DNA from: an uncultured Mucilaginibacter sp.
GTDB lineage: Bacteria > Bacteroidota > Bacteroidia > Sphingobacteriales > Sphingobacteriaceae
DNA: 64,000 nt
Direction: 5' to 3'
NCBI RefSeq assembly: GCF_913773635.1
Contig: NZ_CAJYGQ010000012.1
Coordinates: 124,001 to 188,000, forward strand
In this document: in pieces, positions 40,284-49,636 of the stretch
Numbering within the stretch: the first letter of the stretch is position 1
How the letters are laid out: every line of letters starts with the position of its first letter
Translations under genes and position numbers: made by a program
Notes under the pieces: model-generated
What the model was told of the DNA's origin: nothing
Seen by the model: only the letters and a program-made list of their open reading frames with translations
The model's database searches: none

Positions 40284-41631
40284 ATTTGTTAAGTCGGCGG
40301 TATAGTGCGGTACGGGTTAAACCAAGCTCTTTGGCTGCACGGGTTATGTTGCCGTTATGCTTTTCAATAACGCGCAGTATTGCATTCTTTTCCATTTCAC
40401 TTAGCGGCACATTGTCTGCAGGCTCGGCAACAGGTGGTAAACTGGTTTCGAGCGACGAAAAAATGAGATCATCGGGTTGCAGGGTAGTGTCATCGGCCAT
40501 AATAACGGCACGTTCAATAGTGTATTGCAACTCGCGTACGTTACCCGGAAAGCCATAAGCCTGAAGCTTGTTTATGGCTTGCGCACTAAAACCAACTGCC
40601 GGTTTAAGGTATTTGGCAGCATACATTTTGCCAAAGTGCCTAGCAAGTACGGGTACATCACTTATTCTGCGCCGTAAAGGTGGCATGGTAATTTCAACGG
40701 TGTTAATACGGTAAATTAAGTCTTTGCGAAACTTTTGTTCGTTAGCAAGTTCCTGCAAAGGCACGTTGGTTGCGCAAATAAGCCTTATGTTTATATCAAC
40801 AGGTTTGTTGTTACCTAAGCGTGTTACCTGCCTGTTTTGCAAAACCGTAAGTAATTTAGCCTGCTGTTGCAGGGTAATGTTCCCAATTTCATCCAAAAAC
40901 AAAGTTCCGCCTTCGGCTTCTTCAAAACGGCCCATGCGGTCTTCGCGGGCATCAGTAAAGGCACCTTTTTTATGGCCAAACAGTTCGCTCTCAAAAAGGG
41001 TGTCGGTAAGTGCGCCAACATCAACTTTAATAAATGGCTTATTAGCTCTTAACGATCGTTCGTGAATTGCCTTGGCCATTAAATCCTTTCCTGTTCCGTT
41101 CTCACCAAGTATAAGTATGTTAGCATCAGTAGGAGCTATTTTATTCACTTTGTGAAAAATATCCTGCATAGCTTCTGATTCGCCTAAAATTTCGGTGCCG
41201 TTAGCGTTGCTTTTAACGGCAGTCTTAGGCTTCTTCGGACCTTCCTGCTTATCTAATAAATCGGTAATGGTTTCAATAAGCCGTTCGTTATGCCAGGGTT
41301 TTACCACAAAATCATTAGCACCTTCTTTTAAAGAACGCACTGCCAAATCAATGTGGCCATATGCTGTAATCATTATTACGCACACATTGGGTTTCCATTC
41401 CTTAATTTTCCGAAGCCAGTAAATACCTTCGTTGCCGGTATTCATGGTGCTATTATAATTCATGTCAAGCAGCACCAAATCAATTTGGTTGCGTGTAAGT
41501 ATAGAATTAATATTTTCCGGATTTTTTTCGGTGATGATTTCGTGTACTTCGGTTTTAAGCAAAAGCTTTACTGCCGTAAGTACATCTGTATCATCATCAA
41601 CAACTAAAACCGTTGCTTTTTTTAATATCAT
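40273..41631 (-). CDS. Sigma-54-dependent response regulator (NtrC family)
   Basis: A 452-residue activator: receiver domain (1-125) with Asp12-14 and phospho-acceptor Asp56, AAA+ domain with Walker A GENGTGKD (176-183), the sigma-54 contact loop as GAFTDA (223-228) in place of GAFTGA, Walker B GGTLFLDEIG (241-250), and a C-terminal Fis-type helix-turn-helix (NGNITRAAKELGLTRTALYRRL). It is transcribed with its kinase and divergent from the adaptor/ABC operon. Confidence 0.95.
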   Translation of the reverse strand: MILKKATVLVVDDDTDVLTAVKLLLKTEVHEIITEKNPENINSILTRNQIDLVLLDMNYNSTMNTGNEGIYWLRKIKEWKPNVCVIMITAYGHIDLAVRSLKEGANDFVVKPWHNERLIETITDLLDKQEGPKKPKTAVKSNANGTEILGESEAMQDIFHKVNKIAPTDANILILGENGTGKDLMAKAIHERSLRANKPFIKVDVGALTDTLFESELFGHKKGAFTDAREDRMGRFEEAEGGTLFLDEIGNITLQQQAKLLTVLQNRQVTRLGNNKPVDINIRLICATNVPLQELANEQKFRKDLIYRINTVEITMPPLRRRISDVPVLARHFGKMYAAKYLKPAVGFSAQAINKLQAYGFPGNVRELQYTIERAVIMADDTTLQPDDLIFSSLETSLPPVAEPADNVPLSEMEKNAILRVIEKHNGNITRAAKELGLTRTALYRRLNKYDI

Positions 41632-41701
41632 TTGCCGTAGTACGTTAAGGATCGGGTTAAAAAATAGCTTGTTATATCACGTCAATTATGCGCTTTTACA
41701 T

Positions 41702-41860
41702 TGCTTTAACGTGTTAATTTTGTCAATTAAGTATCCAAAAATATAACTATTTGTTAATCAAAGCCATTCATTTTATTCACAAAATGCATATTGTATCATA
41801 TCCGCACACTTTGTGTAACACAAGCGTACGCGATTGAAATTACTCATGCTTTAACACGTT
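41702..41860. repeat. Repeated TGCTTTAAC motif in the divergent control region
   Basis: TGCTTTAACGTGTT (41702-41715) and TGCTTTAACACGTT (41847-41860) are near-identical direct copies; the last eight bases of each are reverse complements of the other. A TTGTGT-A-ACACAA palindrome lies between them at about 41813-41825. They are candidate binding sites for the NtrC-type regulator encoded next door. Confidence 0.4.
41736..41762 (-). promoter_or_regulatory. Candidate promoter of the regulator-kinase operon
   Basis: Minus strand: TTTG (41762-41759), 15 bases, TATTTTTG (41743-41736). The -7 box is perfect, the spacing slightly short. Leader about 100 bases. Confidence 0.45.
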
Positions 41861-41922
41861 GTAAATGAGGGCTTTTTACAATGGCACAAGGTTTATATAT
41901 TAGTTGTAAACAGCATTTATAC

Positions 41923-43173
41923 GTGGACAGAGTAATTGAAAGAAAAAAATGGAATAGTAAACGCCTGCTTACTATAGGTGGCATTACCGCACTGGTTGGT
42001 TTAGTAGCCGGCAGTGTAATGCTAACCTCAGGTAAAAGTAAGCTCAATGTTGATACTGAGCGTATTACTGTGAGCAATGTAACCAAAGGCTCATTCCAGG
42101 AAATTATACCATTAAACGGCATTGTTATGCCCGTTACAACTATATATTTAGATGCGGTTGAGGGTGGCCGGGTTGAAAAGCTTTTTGTAGAAGATGGCGC
42201 AACCATGAAAAAAGGTCAGCCTATATTAAAGCTAGCTAATACCGATTTGGAGTTAAGCCTGGCAAACGAAGAGACTGCCGTATTTAACGTGCTTACGCAA
42301 ATGCAGATATCACATGATAATGCAAGACAAAACACCATCAGTAAACTTAACCAGATGGCCGAGGTGGAGAGTAGCCTTAAAGAAGCCGAGCGTGTTTTTA
42401 AGTTGAATAAAAAACTTTACGATCAAAAAGCAATTGGTTTGCAGGAGTATCAAAAATCGGAGAATGATTATAATTACGCGGTGCGTCGTAAACGTTTAAC
42501 TACTCAAATACTTAACCAGGATTCAACCGCAATGAACCAGCAAACACAGCAGTCAAAAGAGTCATATGCACACATGAAATCAACGCTCGAACTTATGCGT
42601 AAAAAAGTGGGCGACTTAATTGTACGTGCACCGGTTGATGGGCAGTTAACCTCACTTGATGCTGAAATAGGGCAGAGTAAACAAAAAGGCGGCCGTCTTG
42701 GACAGATAGATGTGCTCTCGGGCTTCAAAGTGAGGGTTGATGTAGATGAGCATTACATTACCCGCGTTTTCAACGGTCAAACCGGTGATTTTACCCTTGG
42801 GAATAAAACATACAACCTAAAAATAAAAAAGGTTTATACGCAGGTTGCTAACGGGCGTTTTCAGGTTGATATGCAATTTACCGGGGCAATGCCTAAAGAT
42901 ATACGCCGTGGACAAAGCCTGCAAATTCGTTTAGCGTTAAGCGATGAAACTCAGGCCGTGATGGTTCCGAAAGGTGGCTTTTACACCCAAACCGGCGGCA
43001 ACTGGATATTCAAATTAAGCGAGGACGGTAAAACTGCATACAAGGTTGATGTACAGCTTGGTCGTCAAAACCCCGATTATTACGAGGTTATGCAAGGGCT
43101 TAAAGCAGGAGATAAGGTAGTCACCTCTAGCTATGAAAACTACGGAGATATGCAGGAATTGGTGCTGAAATAG
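41923..43173 (+). CDS. Efflux periplasmic adaptor subunit (HlyD/MacA-like)
   Basis: A membrane-fusion protein that bridges an inner-membrane ABC exporter and an outer-membrane channel. About 416 residues: basic start, membrane anchor (LLTIGGITALVGLVAGSVML), barrel-sandwich half, a coiled-coil of about 100 residues, then VRAPVDGQLTSLDAEIGQ and beta-barrel. I favour the GTG at 41923 (DRVIERKKWNSKRLL follows), as homologues begin there; an ATG at 41881 adds 14 atypical residues. First gene of the efflux operon. Confidence 0.88.
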   Translation: MDRVIERKKWNSKRLLTIGGITALVGLVAGSVMLTSGKSKLNVDTERITVSNVTKGSFQEIIPLNGIVMPVTTIYLDAVEGGRVEKLFVEDGATMKKGQPILKLANTDLELSLANEETAVFNVLTQMQISHDNARQNTISKLNQMAEVESSLKEAERVFKLNKKLYDQKAIGLQEYQKSENDYNYAVRRKRLTTQILNQDSTAMNQQTQQSKESYAHMKSTLELMRKKVGDLIVRAPVDGQLTSLDAEIGQSKQKGGRLGQIDVLSGFKVRVDVDEHYITRVFNGQTGDFTLGNKTYNLKIKKVYTQVANGRFQVDMQFTGAMPKDIRRGQSLQIRLALSDETQAVMVPKGGFYTQTGGNWIFKLSEDGKTAYKVDVQLGRQNPDYYEVMQGLKAGDKVVTSSYENYGDMQELVLK

Positions 43174-43249
43174 CAAGTAAGTATCTGCACTTGAATTTGA
43201 ACAAAAACATTTAAAATATAAAAGATCACAATTAAAACAGGCAAGGTCT

Positions 43250-43927
43250 ATGATTAAAATTACCAATCTGGAAAAATTCTACCGTACCGAAGAGGTAGAG
43301 ACCGTAGCATTAAACAAGCTTAATCTGGAAATTAATACCGGCGAATTTGTAGCTATAATGGGGCCATCAGGCTGCGGCAAATCAACGCTGCTTAACATAT
43401 TGGGCTTGCTGGATGATCCGGACGGAGGAAGTTACCTGTTTAACGGTACAGAGGTTGCCCATTTTAACGAGCGTAAACGTGCAGATTTACGCAAGCACAA
43501 TATTGGCTTCGTGTTTCAAAGCTTTAACCTTATTGATGAGCTTACAGTTTTTGAAAACGTTGAGCTGCCTTTGATATACACAGGTGTAAGCACCGCTGAA
43601 CGTAAAACACGTGTAGAGGAAGTGCTAACCAAAATGCAGATTATGCACCGTCGTAATCATTATCCGCAACAACTTTCGGGCGGCCAGCAGCAACGTGTTG
43701 CTATTGCACGCGCCGTTGTAAACAAACCCAAACTTATCCTTGCCGATGAGCCTACCGGTAATCTTGATAGCAGCAATGGCAACGAAGTTATGGAGTTACT
43801 TACCGATTTAAACGAACAGGGCACTACAATAATCATGGTTACCCACTCAGAGCATGATGCAAGATACAGCCACCGCATTGTAAGACTGCTTGACGGCCAC
43901 ACGGTGATGGAAAACATCATGATGTAA
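43250..43927 (+). CDS. ABC transporter ATP-binding protein (MacB/LolD type)
   Basis: A 225-residue cytosolic ATPase driving the adjacent FtsX-like permeases. Walker A GPSGCGKST (38-46), Q-loop FVFQSFNLIDEL, signature LSGGQQQR, Walker B LILADEPTGNLD, and H-loop MVTHSEHDA are all intact. It matches the macrolide/lipoprotein-export subfamily. It follows the adaptor gene by 76 bases. Confidence 0.95.
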   Translation: MIKITNLEKFYRTEEVETVALNKLNLEINTGEFVAIMGPSGCGKSTLLNILGLLDDPDGGSYLFNGTEVAHFNERKRADLRKHNIGFVFQSFNLIDELTVFENVELPLIYTGVSTAERKTRVEEVLTKMQIMHRRNHYPQQLSGGQQQRVAIARAVVNKPKLILADEPTGNLDSSNGNEVMELLTDLNEQGTTIIMVTHSEHDARYSHRIVRLLDGHTVMENIMM

Positions 43928-43988
43928 ACCGCACCAATAACTGCTAAATCTTATCACATATCTAATTTACCTGCAACCTATAAACTAT

Positions 43989-44540
43989 ATGAAAGCACTT
44001 TTTACCTTATTATCTCTAAGCGTTTGCTTAACCGCCGCGGCCCAAAAAAACAATAAGCACGACTTAATGGAAAGCATACATGACGACGGTAAAATTATGC
44101 ACGTTGAAATTAGCGGCAACGTTAAAGGTAAAGCGGTTAATTACAATAAAAAGTTTGACATCAGAGGTTTGAGTACGGCCGAAAAGGATGCACTTACACA
44201 ACGCATAGCCGATTCATTAGGCATTAAGAGCAGTCATAAGCCTGTTAAGCCAATAGCCCCAAATGGCGACGGGTATTATACGCAACCACCAGTACCTCCG
44301 GCTCCTCCAACACCGCCGAACGCGCTTCACATAAGAACGCGAGACATAAAGTCGAGCATTAATGATGATGGTGACACCATGTACCTAAAATTTAATGGTA
44401 CTTACAACGATAAGCCGGTTAAATATGAGCGAATTTTTGATGTGAAGGGAAAAACTGCTCAGGAAAAGAATGACCTTATCAAAAGTATTACCGATTCATT
44501 GGGAATAAGTAACCAGGTTAAAATTTATCTTTCTAAATAA
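43989..44540 (+). CDS. Secreted protein with an internal duplication
   Basis: A 183-residue exported protein I cannot name. After a signal peptide (MKALFTLLSLSVCLTAAAQ) come two homologous blocks, residues 26-79 and 120-173. Each has the pattern SI(H/N)DDG...M...G...K.V.Y...FD(I/V)(R/K)G...EK..L...I.DSLGI, joined by a flexible proline-rich linker (PPVPPAPPTPPN, about 100-111). About 22 of 53 aligned positions are identical. It lies between the ATPase and the permeases, so it may be a periplasmic partner or regulator of the exporter; no catalytic motif is visible. Confidence 0.8.
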   Translation: MKALFTLLSLSVCLTAAAQKNNKHDLMESIHDDGKIMHVEISGNVKGKAVNYNKKFDIRGLSTAEKDALTQRIADSLGIKSSHKPVKPIAPNGDGYYTQPPVPPAPPTPPNALHIRTRDIKSSINDDGDTMYLKFNGTYNDKPVKYERIFDVKGKTAQEKNDLIKSITDSLGISNQVKIYLSK

Positions 44541-44555
44541 AAACCCAGCAATATT

Positions 44556-46979
44556 ATGATAAAAAATTACATAAAAACTGCCTGGCGTAATTTATGGAAG
44601 GGCAGGGTATTTAACTTGATGAATGTTATAGGGCTATCGGTTGCAATTGCTTGTTGCGCGTTAATATTCATGACTGTTTACTATGAGTTTTCATATGATA
44701 GCTTTCATCAAAACATAAAAGGTATTCATCAGCTGTACACCGTTACAAACCGAACTAGCGGCACTGAACGCAGTACTGCCATGCCTGTGCCTTTAGGCCC
44801 GGCCCTTAAGGCTGAGTATAGCCATGTTAAATATATAACACGCAGTGCTAACTCCGGCGCTTTGGTTAAGGCGGGAGCAAAACAGCTTGATCAGAACGTA
44901 CACTTTGTTGATGCCGACTTTTTAAAAATATTTACGTTTCCGCTTGTTGAGGGCAATGTAAATACGGTTTTCAACCAATTGAACAATGTGGTACTAACCG
45001 AGCAGGCTGCAAAGGCAATGTTTGGCAATCAATCGCCATTAAACAAAACTATACTAATAACCATTGGACAACGCGAGGAGCCTTTCCAGGTATCGGGCGT
45101 TGTAAAAGATGTTCCGGGCAATTCGAGTATTACTTTTGATTTGTTGCTGCGCTTTGAGCACTTCCCAAATTACAAAACCGATTTAAATAAATGGGACAAC
45201 TGGTCGCATATGGCTTTTGTTGAGTTTAAAGAAGGGTATAACACACAAAACTTTGCCAAACAACTTAAGCCATTTGTTGAAGCACATTACAAGGCCGATA
45301 TTGACCTGCTTAAGCGCGACGGCGCCCGACCGGATGAAACAGGTAGCTTACTGAGTTTGCATCTTGCACCATTTTCTTCCAATCACTTTAATACTGATTT
45401 GAGCGGCGTTGAAGGGTACCCGGTAAGCAAAACCTACGTTTTAAGTCTTTTAGCAATAGCTTGCTTTATTTTAATTATAGCTTGTATCAACTTTATAAAC
45501 TTATCAGTAGCGCGTGGTTTTACACGTGCCCGTGAAGTTGGCGTACGTAAAACACTTGGCGCCGGCAAATGGCAATTACTTACACAGTTCTGGACCGAAA
45601 CTATTATGGTGTGCCTTGCATCAACCATACTGGGTTTGGTATTATGTTCTGTTATCATATCGCCATTTAAAGCCATGTTCAAAAGCCGCATAAATTTAGC
45701 AATGCTATTTCAGCCACAGCATTTACTCGCAATTTTGGGCATTTTCATATTCATCACAGCCCTTGCAGGCTTTTACCCGGCATTAATAATGATGCGTTAC
45801 AAAACCGTTGCTGTATTAAAAGGTAACATGGGCGATACTGCAAAACCCGGTAAAATACGTAATACATTGCTGGTGGTGCAATTTGCTTTGTCTACCCTTT
45901 TAATTATTTGTACAATTATTACCTGGCAGCAAATTAATTATTTAAGTAACAAGCCTCTGGGTTTCAATAAAACTGAAGTTTTAAGCATACCTGTTAACAG
46001 GGGTATTGACGGCAGCAAAGCGTTGCAGCTTATGCGTAATGATTTACGTAGCAATAACCAGGTGGAAGCAGTAAGCGGATCGTATATGAACCTTGGGCGC
46101 GGCAACGATGGTTCTACAAGATCGTCAATTATTGGTTTTGGAATGAATGGCCGCGAAATACGCACAAACTTGCAGCGGGTAGATTTTGATTATGTTAAAA
46201 CACTTGATATCAAACTAGTTGATGGCCGCGACTTTGACCTTAACTTTCCCGGCGATAGCAATGCTGTTGTGATAAATGAAAGTATGGCACGCAGTATTGG
46301 CGGGAAGAATATTATTGGTCGATACCTGTTTATGTTTCCTGAGTATCAATCGCAAATAATCGGCATTGTAAAAGATTATAACTTTAAGTCGTTACATGAT
46401 AAAATTGAGCCCGTTTCAATGGTTATGCGTAAGGACTTTGCAATAAACTATGTGTTTGTAAGGGTAAAGCCCGGTAATCTACTTCATGCCTTTGATGAAA
46501 TAAAACAAAGCTGGAACCGCCAGTATCCGAATGTTGAATTTACCGGATCATGGCTTAATGAGAATACCGAAAGGCAGTATCAAAGTGAAAGACGTTTGTC
46601 AAATATCTTTGTAAGCGGGGCTATCTTGGCCATTGTAATATCATGCATAGGCTTACTGGCAATATCGGTAATGATTGTAATTCAGCGTACAAAAGAAATT
46701 GGTGTACGTAAGGTTTTAGGTGCCAACGTTGCCGGTATTGTATTTCTGCTATCGAGAGATTTTTTAAAGCTGGTAATGATCGCCTCCATAATTGCCGTGC
46801 CGGCAGCCTGGTGGGTAATGGATAACTGGTTGCAAAGTTTTGCGTATCGCATTTCAATTCAATGGTGGGTGTTTGTTTTGGCCACATTGATGGCAATGCT
46901 GCTTGCATTTATAACAATCAGCTTCCAGTCGGTAAAGGCGGCACTAACCAACCCTGTAAAGAGTTTACGCAGCGAGTGA
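44556..46979 (+). CDS. ABC transporter permease, FtsX/MacB type (first paralogue)
   Basis: An 807-residue inner-membrane permease with the duplicated architecture common in Bacteroidota: N-terminal helix (FNLMNVIGLSVAIACCALIFM), MacB-type periplasmic domain, three-helix FtsX domain (REVGVRKTLGAGKWQLL), a second periplasmic domain and a second FtsX domain (KEIGVRKVLGANVAGIV). It ends ALTNPVKSLRSE. It works with the ATPase and adaptor upstream and is paralogous to the next permease. Confidence 0.93.
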   Translation: MIKNYIKTAWRNLWKGRVFNLMNVIGLSVAIACCALIFMTVYYEFSYDSFHQNIKGIHQLYTVTNRTSGTERSTAMPVPLGPALKAEYSHVKYITRSANSGALVKAGAKQLDQNVHFVDADFLKIFTFPLVEGNVNTVFNQLNNVVLTEQAAKAMFGNQSPLNKTILITIGQREEPFQVSGVVKDVPGNSSITFDLLLRFEHFPNYKTDLNKWDNWSHMAFVEFKEGYNTQNFAKQLKPFVEAHYKADIDLLKRDGARPDETGSLLSLHLAPFSSNHFNTDLSGVEGYPVSKTYVLSLLAIACFILIIACINFINLSVARGFTRAREVGVRKTLGAGKWQLLTQFWTETIMVCLASTILGLVLCSVIISPFKAMFKSRINLAMLFQPQHLLAILGIFIFITALAGFYPALIMMRYKTVAVLKGNMGDTAKPGKIRNTLLVVQFALSTLLIICTIITWQQINYLSNKPLGFNKTEVLSIPVNRGIDGSKALQLMRNDLRSNNQVEAVSGSYMNLGRGNDGSTRSSIIGFGMNGREIRTNLQRVDFDYVKTLDIKLVDGRDFDLNFPGDSNAVVINESMARSIGGKNIIGRYLFMFPEYQSQIIGIVKDYNFKSLHDKIEPVSMVMRKDFAINYVFVRVKPGNLLHAFDEIKQSWNRQYPNVEFTGSWLNENTERQYQSERRLSNIFVSGAILAIVISCIGLLAISVMIVIQRTKEIGVRKVLGANVAGIVFLLSRDFLKLVMIASIIAVPAAWWVMDNWLQSFAYRISIQWWVFVLATLMAMLLAFITISFQSVKAALTNPVKSLRSE

Positions 46980-47076
46980 TGCCGGTACAGCTGTATCAGA
47001 TTCACCTACACACATTACAATCCTAGCACTGCTTTTTTACAGCGTTCTACATATACACATTTATCAATTACTGAAG

Positions 47077-49446
47077 ATGTTTAAAAATTATTTAAAAATT
47101 GCCTGGAGAAGTTTACTTAACAGTAAAGGCTTTTCATTTATAAACATATCTGGTTTAGCTATAGGTATGACAGCAGCCATGCTTATAGGTATATGGATAC
47201 AGCACGAGCTGAGTTTTGACAGGTTTCACAAACAAATAAAGGATTTGTACATAGTTTACAACAAATCGGTATTTGATGGTGAATTGCACTGCTGGCCCAG
47301 TACGCCGCCGGCATTAGGGCCGGTGCTTAAACAGGAGTATCCTGACATTAAGTACAGCGCCAGGATAACCTATGTAGATAAACACCTTTTTGATTACAAC
47401 GGTAAAAAGCTTGAAGCAGAAGGTTTTGATGCTGAAGAGAACTTTCTAAAAATGTTTACATTCCCGCTTATTGCGGGGAATATGGCTACTGCCCTGAGCA
47501 GCCCTTATAAAATTGTAATTACCGAAGATTTTGCAAAAAAAATGTTTGGTACTACAGAAAACGTTGTTGGTAAAATAATAAAGTTTGATAACCAGTATAA
47601 CCTCACTGTAAGCGGCGTGCTGCAAAAGTTACCATCAAACACCCGTTTTCAAACCGATTACATAACGCCTTGGTTATTTTACCGGGTTCAGTACAACGGC
47701 GATGACCAAAACTGGGGCAATAATAGCTACCGCACATACGTGCAATTAAACCCCGGCGCTAATTTGGAAAAGGTAAATGCAAAAATTATAAACACGACCA
47801 TAAAGCATAGTAACGGTAACGAAGACAACCAAGTTTTCCTGCATCCATTTGGTGATTATTACCTTTACAATACCTTTAAAAACGGTGTGCCAAGCGGTGG
47901 CAGGGCCGATGTGGTTAAGCTATTTACATTTATTGCCGGCTTTATTTTATTAATTGCCTGTATAAACTTCATGAACCTAAGCACTGCCCGCAGCGAAAAA
48001 CGCGCAAAGGAGGTAGGTATACGCAAATCAATTGGCGCACTCAAATTGTCACTTGTTGGGCAGTTTTTAATCGAGTCGGTCATTGTATCGTTCATAGCGG
48101 GCGTAATTGCTTTGATACTTGTGCGTTTAAGTTTGCCTTACTTTAATGAGCTAGTAAGCTTAAATTTAAGTTTATCGTTACTTCAACCGTCATTTATCAT
48201 TGCCTGGCTTGTTTTTGTAGTTGCAACCGGTTTGTTAGCCGGATGTTACCCCGCATTGTATTTGTCGTCCTTTAAGCCGGTACAAGTATTAAAAGGCACA
48301 TTTGTAAGTGTAAACGCTGTTGTTACACCGCGTAAACTATTGGTTATAACACAATTTACTTTTGCCGTAGTGATGATTGTAAGCACTATTGTTATACGCA
48401 AACAAATACAATATGCACAAGACCGCGACAGCGGATATGATAAAAACAATCTTATTTACACCTATTTTACAGGCGACATTAAAAAAAATCAAAGCCTTAT
48501 TAAGCAAGACCTGGTTAACAGTGGCGTTGCCGAGGCGGTTAGTATTACCAGCGGCAGCTTTGTTTCATCAAGCGCTAACTCGTGGGGGTTAAACTGGGTT
48601 GGTAAGCCCGAGGGAGCCAAAATTGTATTTGACCAAATGGCTACCCAGGGTGATTTTGCTAAAGTGTTGAATGTCAAAATAGTTAAAGGCCGCGATATAA
48701 ACCCGCAACTTTATCCTACCGATTCAACTGCCTGTTTGCTTAATGAGTCGGCGGCGAAAATTATTAATGCAAAAAATCCTATAGGGCAAATTATTGATAA
48801 AGACTTTATCAAATGGCACGTGGTAGGTGTAATTAAAGATTTTATATGGGGTTCGCCTTATGACCCAATTCAACCCATGCTGGTAATGGGACCCGCACAA
48901 AAATGGAGCAATGTGGTTAACATCAGGCTCAAAGCTAATCAGGCGTTAAGTGCAGCCATGCCAAAAATTGAGGCCATGTTTAAAAAGTATAATCCTGCGT
49001 TTCCATTTACACCGTTGTTTGTTGATAAAGATTATGAAGTGAAATTTAGTGAGCAGCAACGTACGGCAAAGCTTGCAGGTACCTTTGCATTGCTTACAAT
49101 TATTATATCATGCCTTGGCTTATTTGGTTTGGCTGCATACATGGCTGCCAGCCGCACCAAAGAAATAGGGGTGAGGAAGGTACTTGGAGCTTCGGTACTT
49201 AACATAACCGCCCTATTATCGAAAGATTTCTTGAAGCTTGTAATTGCCGCAATAATTATTGCTTCGCCTATAGCATGGTATGCCATGCAAAATTGGTTGC
49301 AAAAGTATACTTACCGTATCGAGATTGAATGGTGGATATTTGCTTTATCAGGTATAGGAGCAATCATGATAGCCTTAATCACCGTTTGCTTTCAATCGGT
49401 AAAGGCAGCTATAGCCAATCCGGTTAAGAGTCTGAGGAGTGAGTAA
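47077..49446 (+). CDS. ABC transporter permease, FtsX/MacB type (second paralogue)
   Basis: A 789-residue permease with the same order of domains as its neighbour: GFSFINISGLAIGMTAAMLIG helix, periplasmic domain, KEVGIRKSIGALKLSLV, second periplasmic domain, KEIGVRKVLGASVLNIT, and the shared ending AIANPVKSLRSE. The pair could form a heterodimeric permease for one ATPase. Last gene of the operon; a 17-bp terminator stem follows. Confidence 0.93.
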   Translation: MFKNYLKIAWRSLLNSKGFSFINISGLAIGMTAAMLIGIWIQHELSFDRFHKQIKDLYIVYNKSVFDGELHCWPSTPPALGPVLKQEYPDIKYSARITYVDKHLFDYNGKKLEAEGFDAEENFLKMFTFPLIAGNMATALSSPYKIVITEDFAKKMFGTTENVVGKIIKFDNQYNLTVSGVLQKLPSNTRFQTDYITPWLFYRVQYNGDDQNWGNNSYRTYVQLNPGANLEKVNAKIINTTIKHSNGNEDNQVFLHPFGDYYLYNTFKNGVPSGGRADVVKLFTFIAGFILLIACINFMNLSTARSEKRAKEVGIRKSIGALKLSLVGQFLIESVIVSFIAGVIALILVRLSLPYFNELVSLNLSLSLLQPSFIIAWLVFVVATGLLAGCYPALYLSSFKPVQVLKGTFVSVNAVVTPRKLLVITQFTFAVVMIVSTIVIRKQIQYAQDRDSGYDKNNLIYTYFTGDIKKNQSLIKQDLVNSGVAEAVSITSGSFVSSSANSWGLNWVGKPEGAKIVFDQMATQGDFAKVLNVKIVKGRDINPQLYPTDSTACLLNESAAKIINAKNPIGQIIDKDFIKWHVVGVIKDFIWGSPYDPIQPMLVMGPAQKWSNVVNIRLKANQALSAAMPKIEAMFKKYNPAFPFTPLFVDKDYEVKFSEQQRTAKLAGTFALLTIIISCLGLFGLAAYMAASRTKEIGVRKVLGASVLNITALLSKDFLKLVIAAIIIASPIAWYAMQNWLQKYTYRIEIEWWIFALSGIGAIMIALITVCFQSVKAAIANPVKSLRSE

Positions 49447-49468
49447 CTCTGCCTTTTAACATGATTTA

Positions 49469-49512
49469 GATAATGCGTTATTACTTCATAGTAATAACGC
49501 ATTATCATTTTA
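49469..49512 (+). terminator. Terminator of the efflux operon
   Basis: GATAATGCGTTATTACT and its exact inverse form a 17-bp stem with a TCAT loop, followed by ATTTTAT. Confidence 0.8.
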
Positions 49513-49592
49513 TGGCTGCTCGCTCTTGCTTAAGATAACATCTGCAAGTTTGAAGATAATATTGTGTAATTGAACTTGCTTTAAACAGTAAT

Positions 49593-49629
49593 AAGATTTA
49601 TAATTGTAAACCTGACAATTATAAATCTT
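49593..49629. promoter_or_regulatory. Perfect 15-bp inverted repeat before the arabinofuranosidase gene
   Basis: AAGATTTATAATTGT (49593-49607) and ACAATTATAAATCTT (49615-49629) are exact inverted copies around AAACCTG. The repeat ends seven bases before the TTG start codon. As DNA it is a good dimeric repressor site; as RNA it is a long hairpin that would cover the ribosome-loading region. It is not followed by a T run, so it is not an obvious terminator. Confidence 0.7.
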
Positions 49630-49636
49630 TAATACC

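Noticed and set aside
41882..41897. Sigma-54 promoter before the efflux adaptor
   Set aside because: TGGCAC is present but the GC expected ten bases after the GG is AT, so it fails the most conserved -12 element. Kept only as a hint in a finding.
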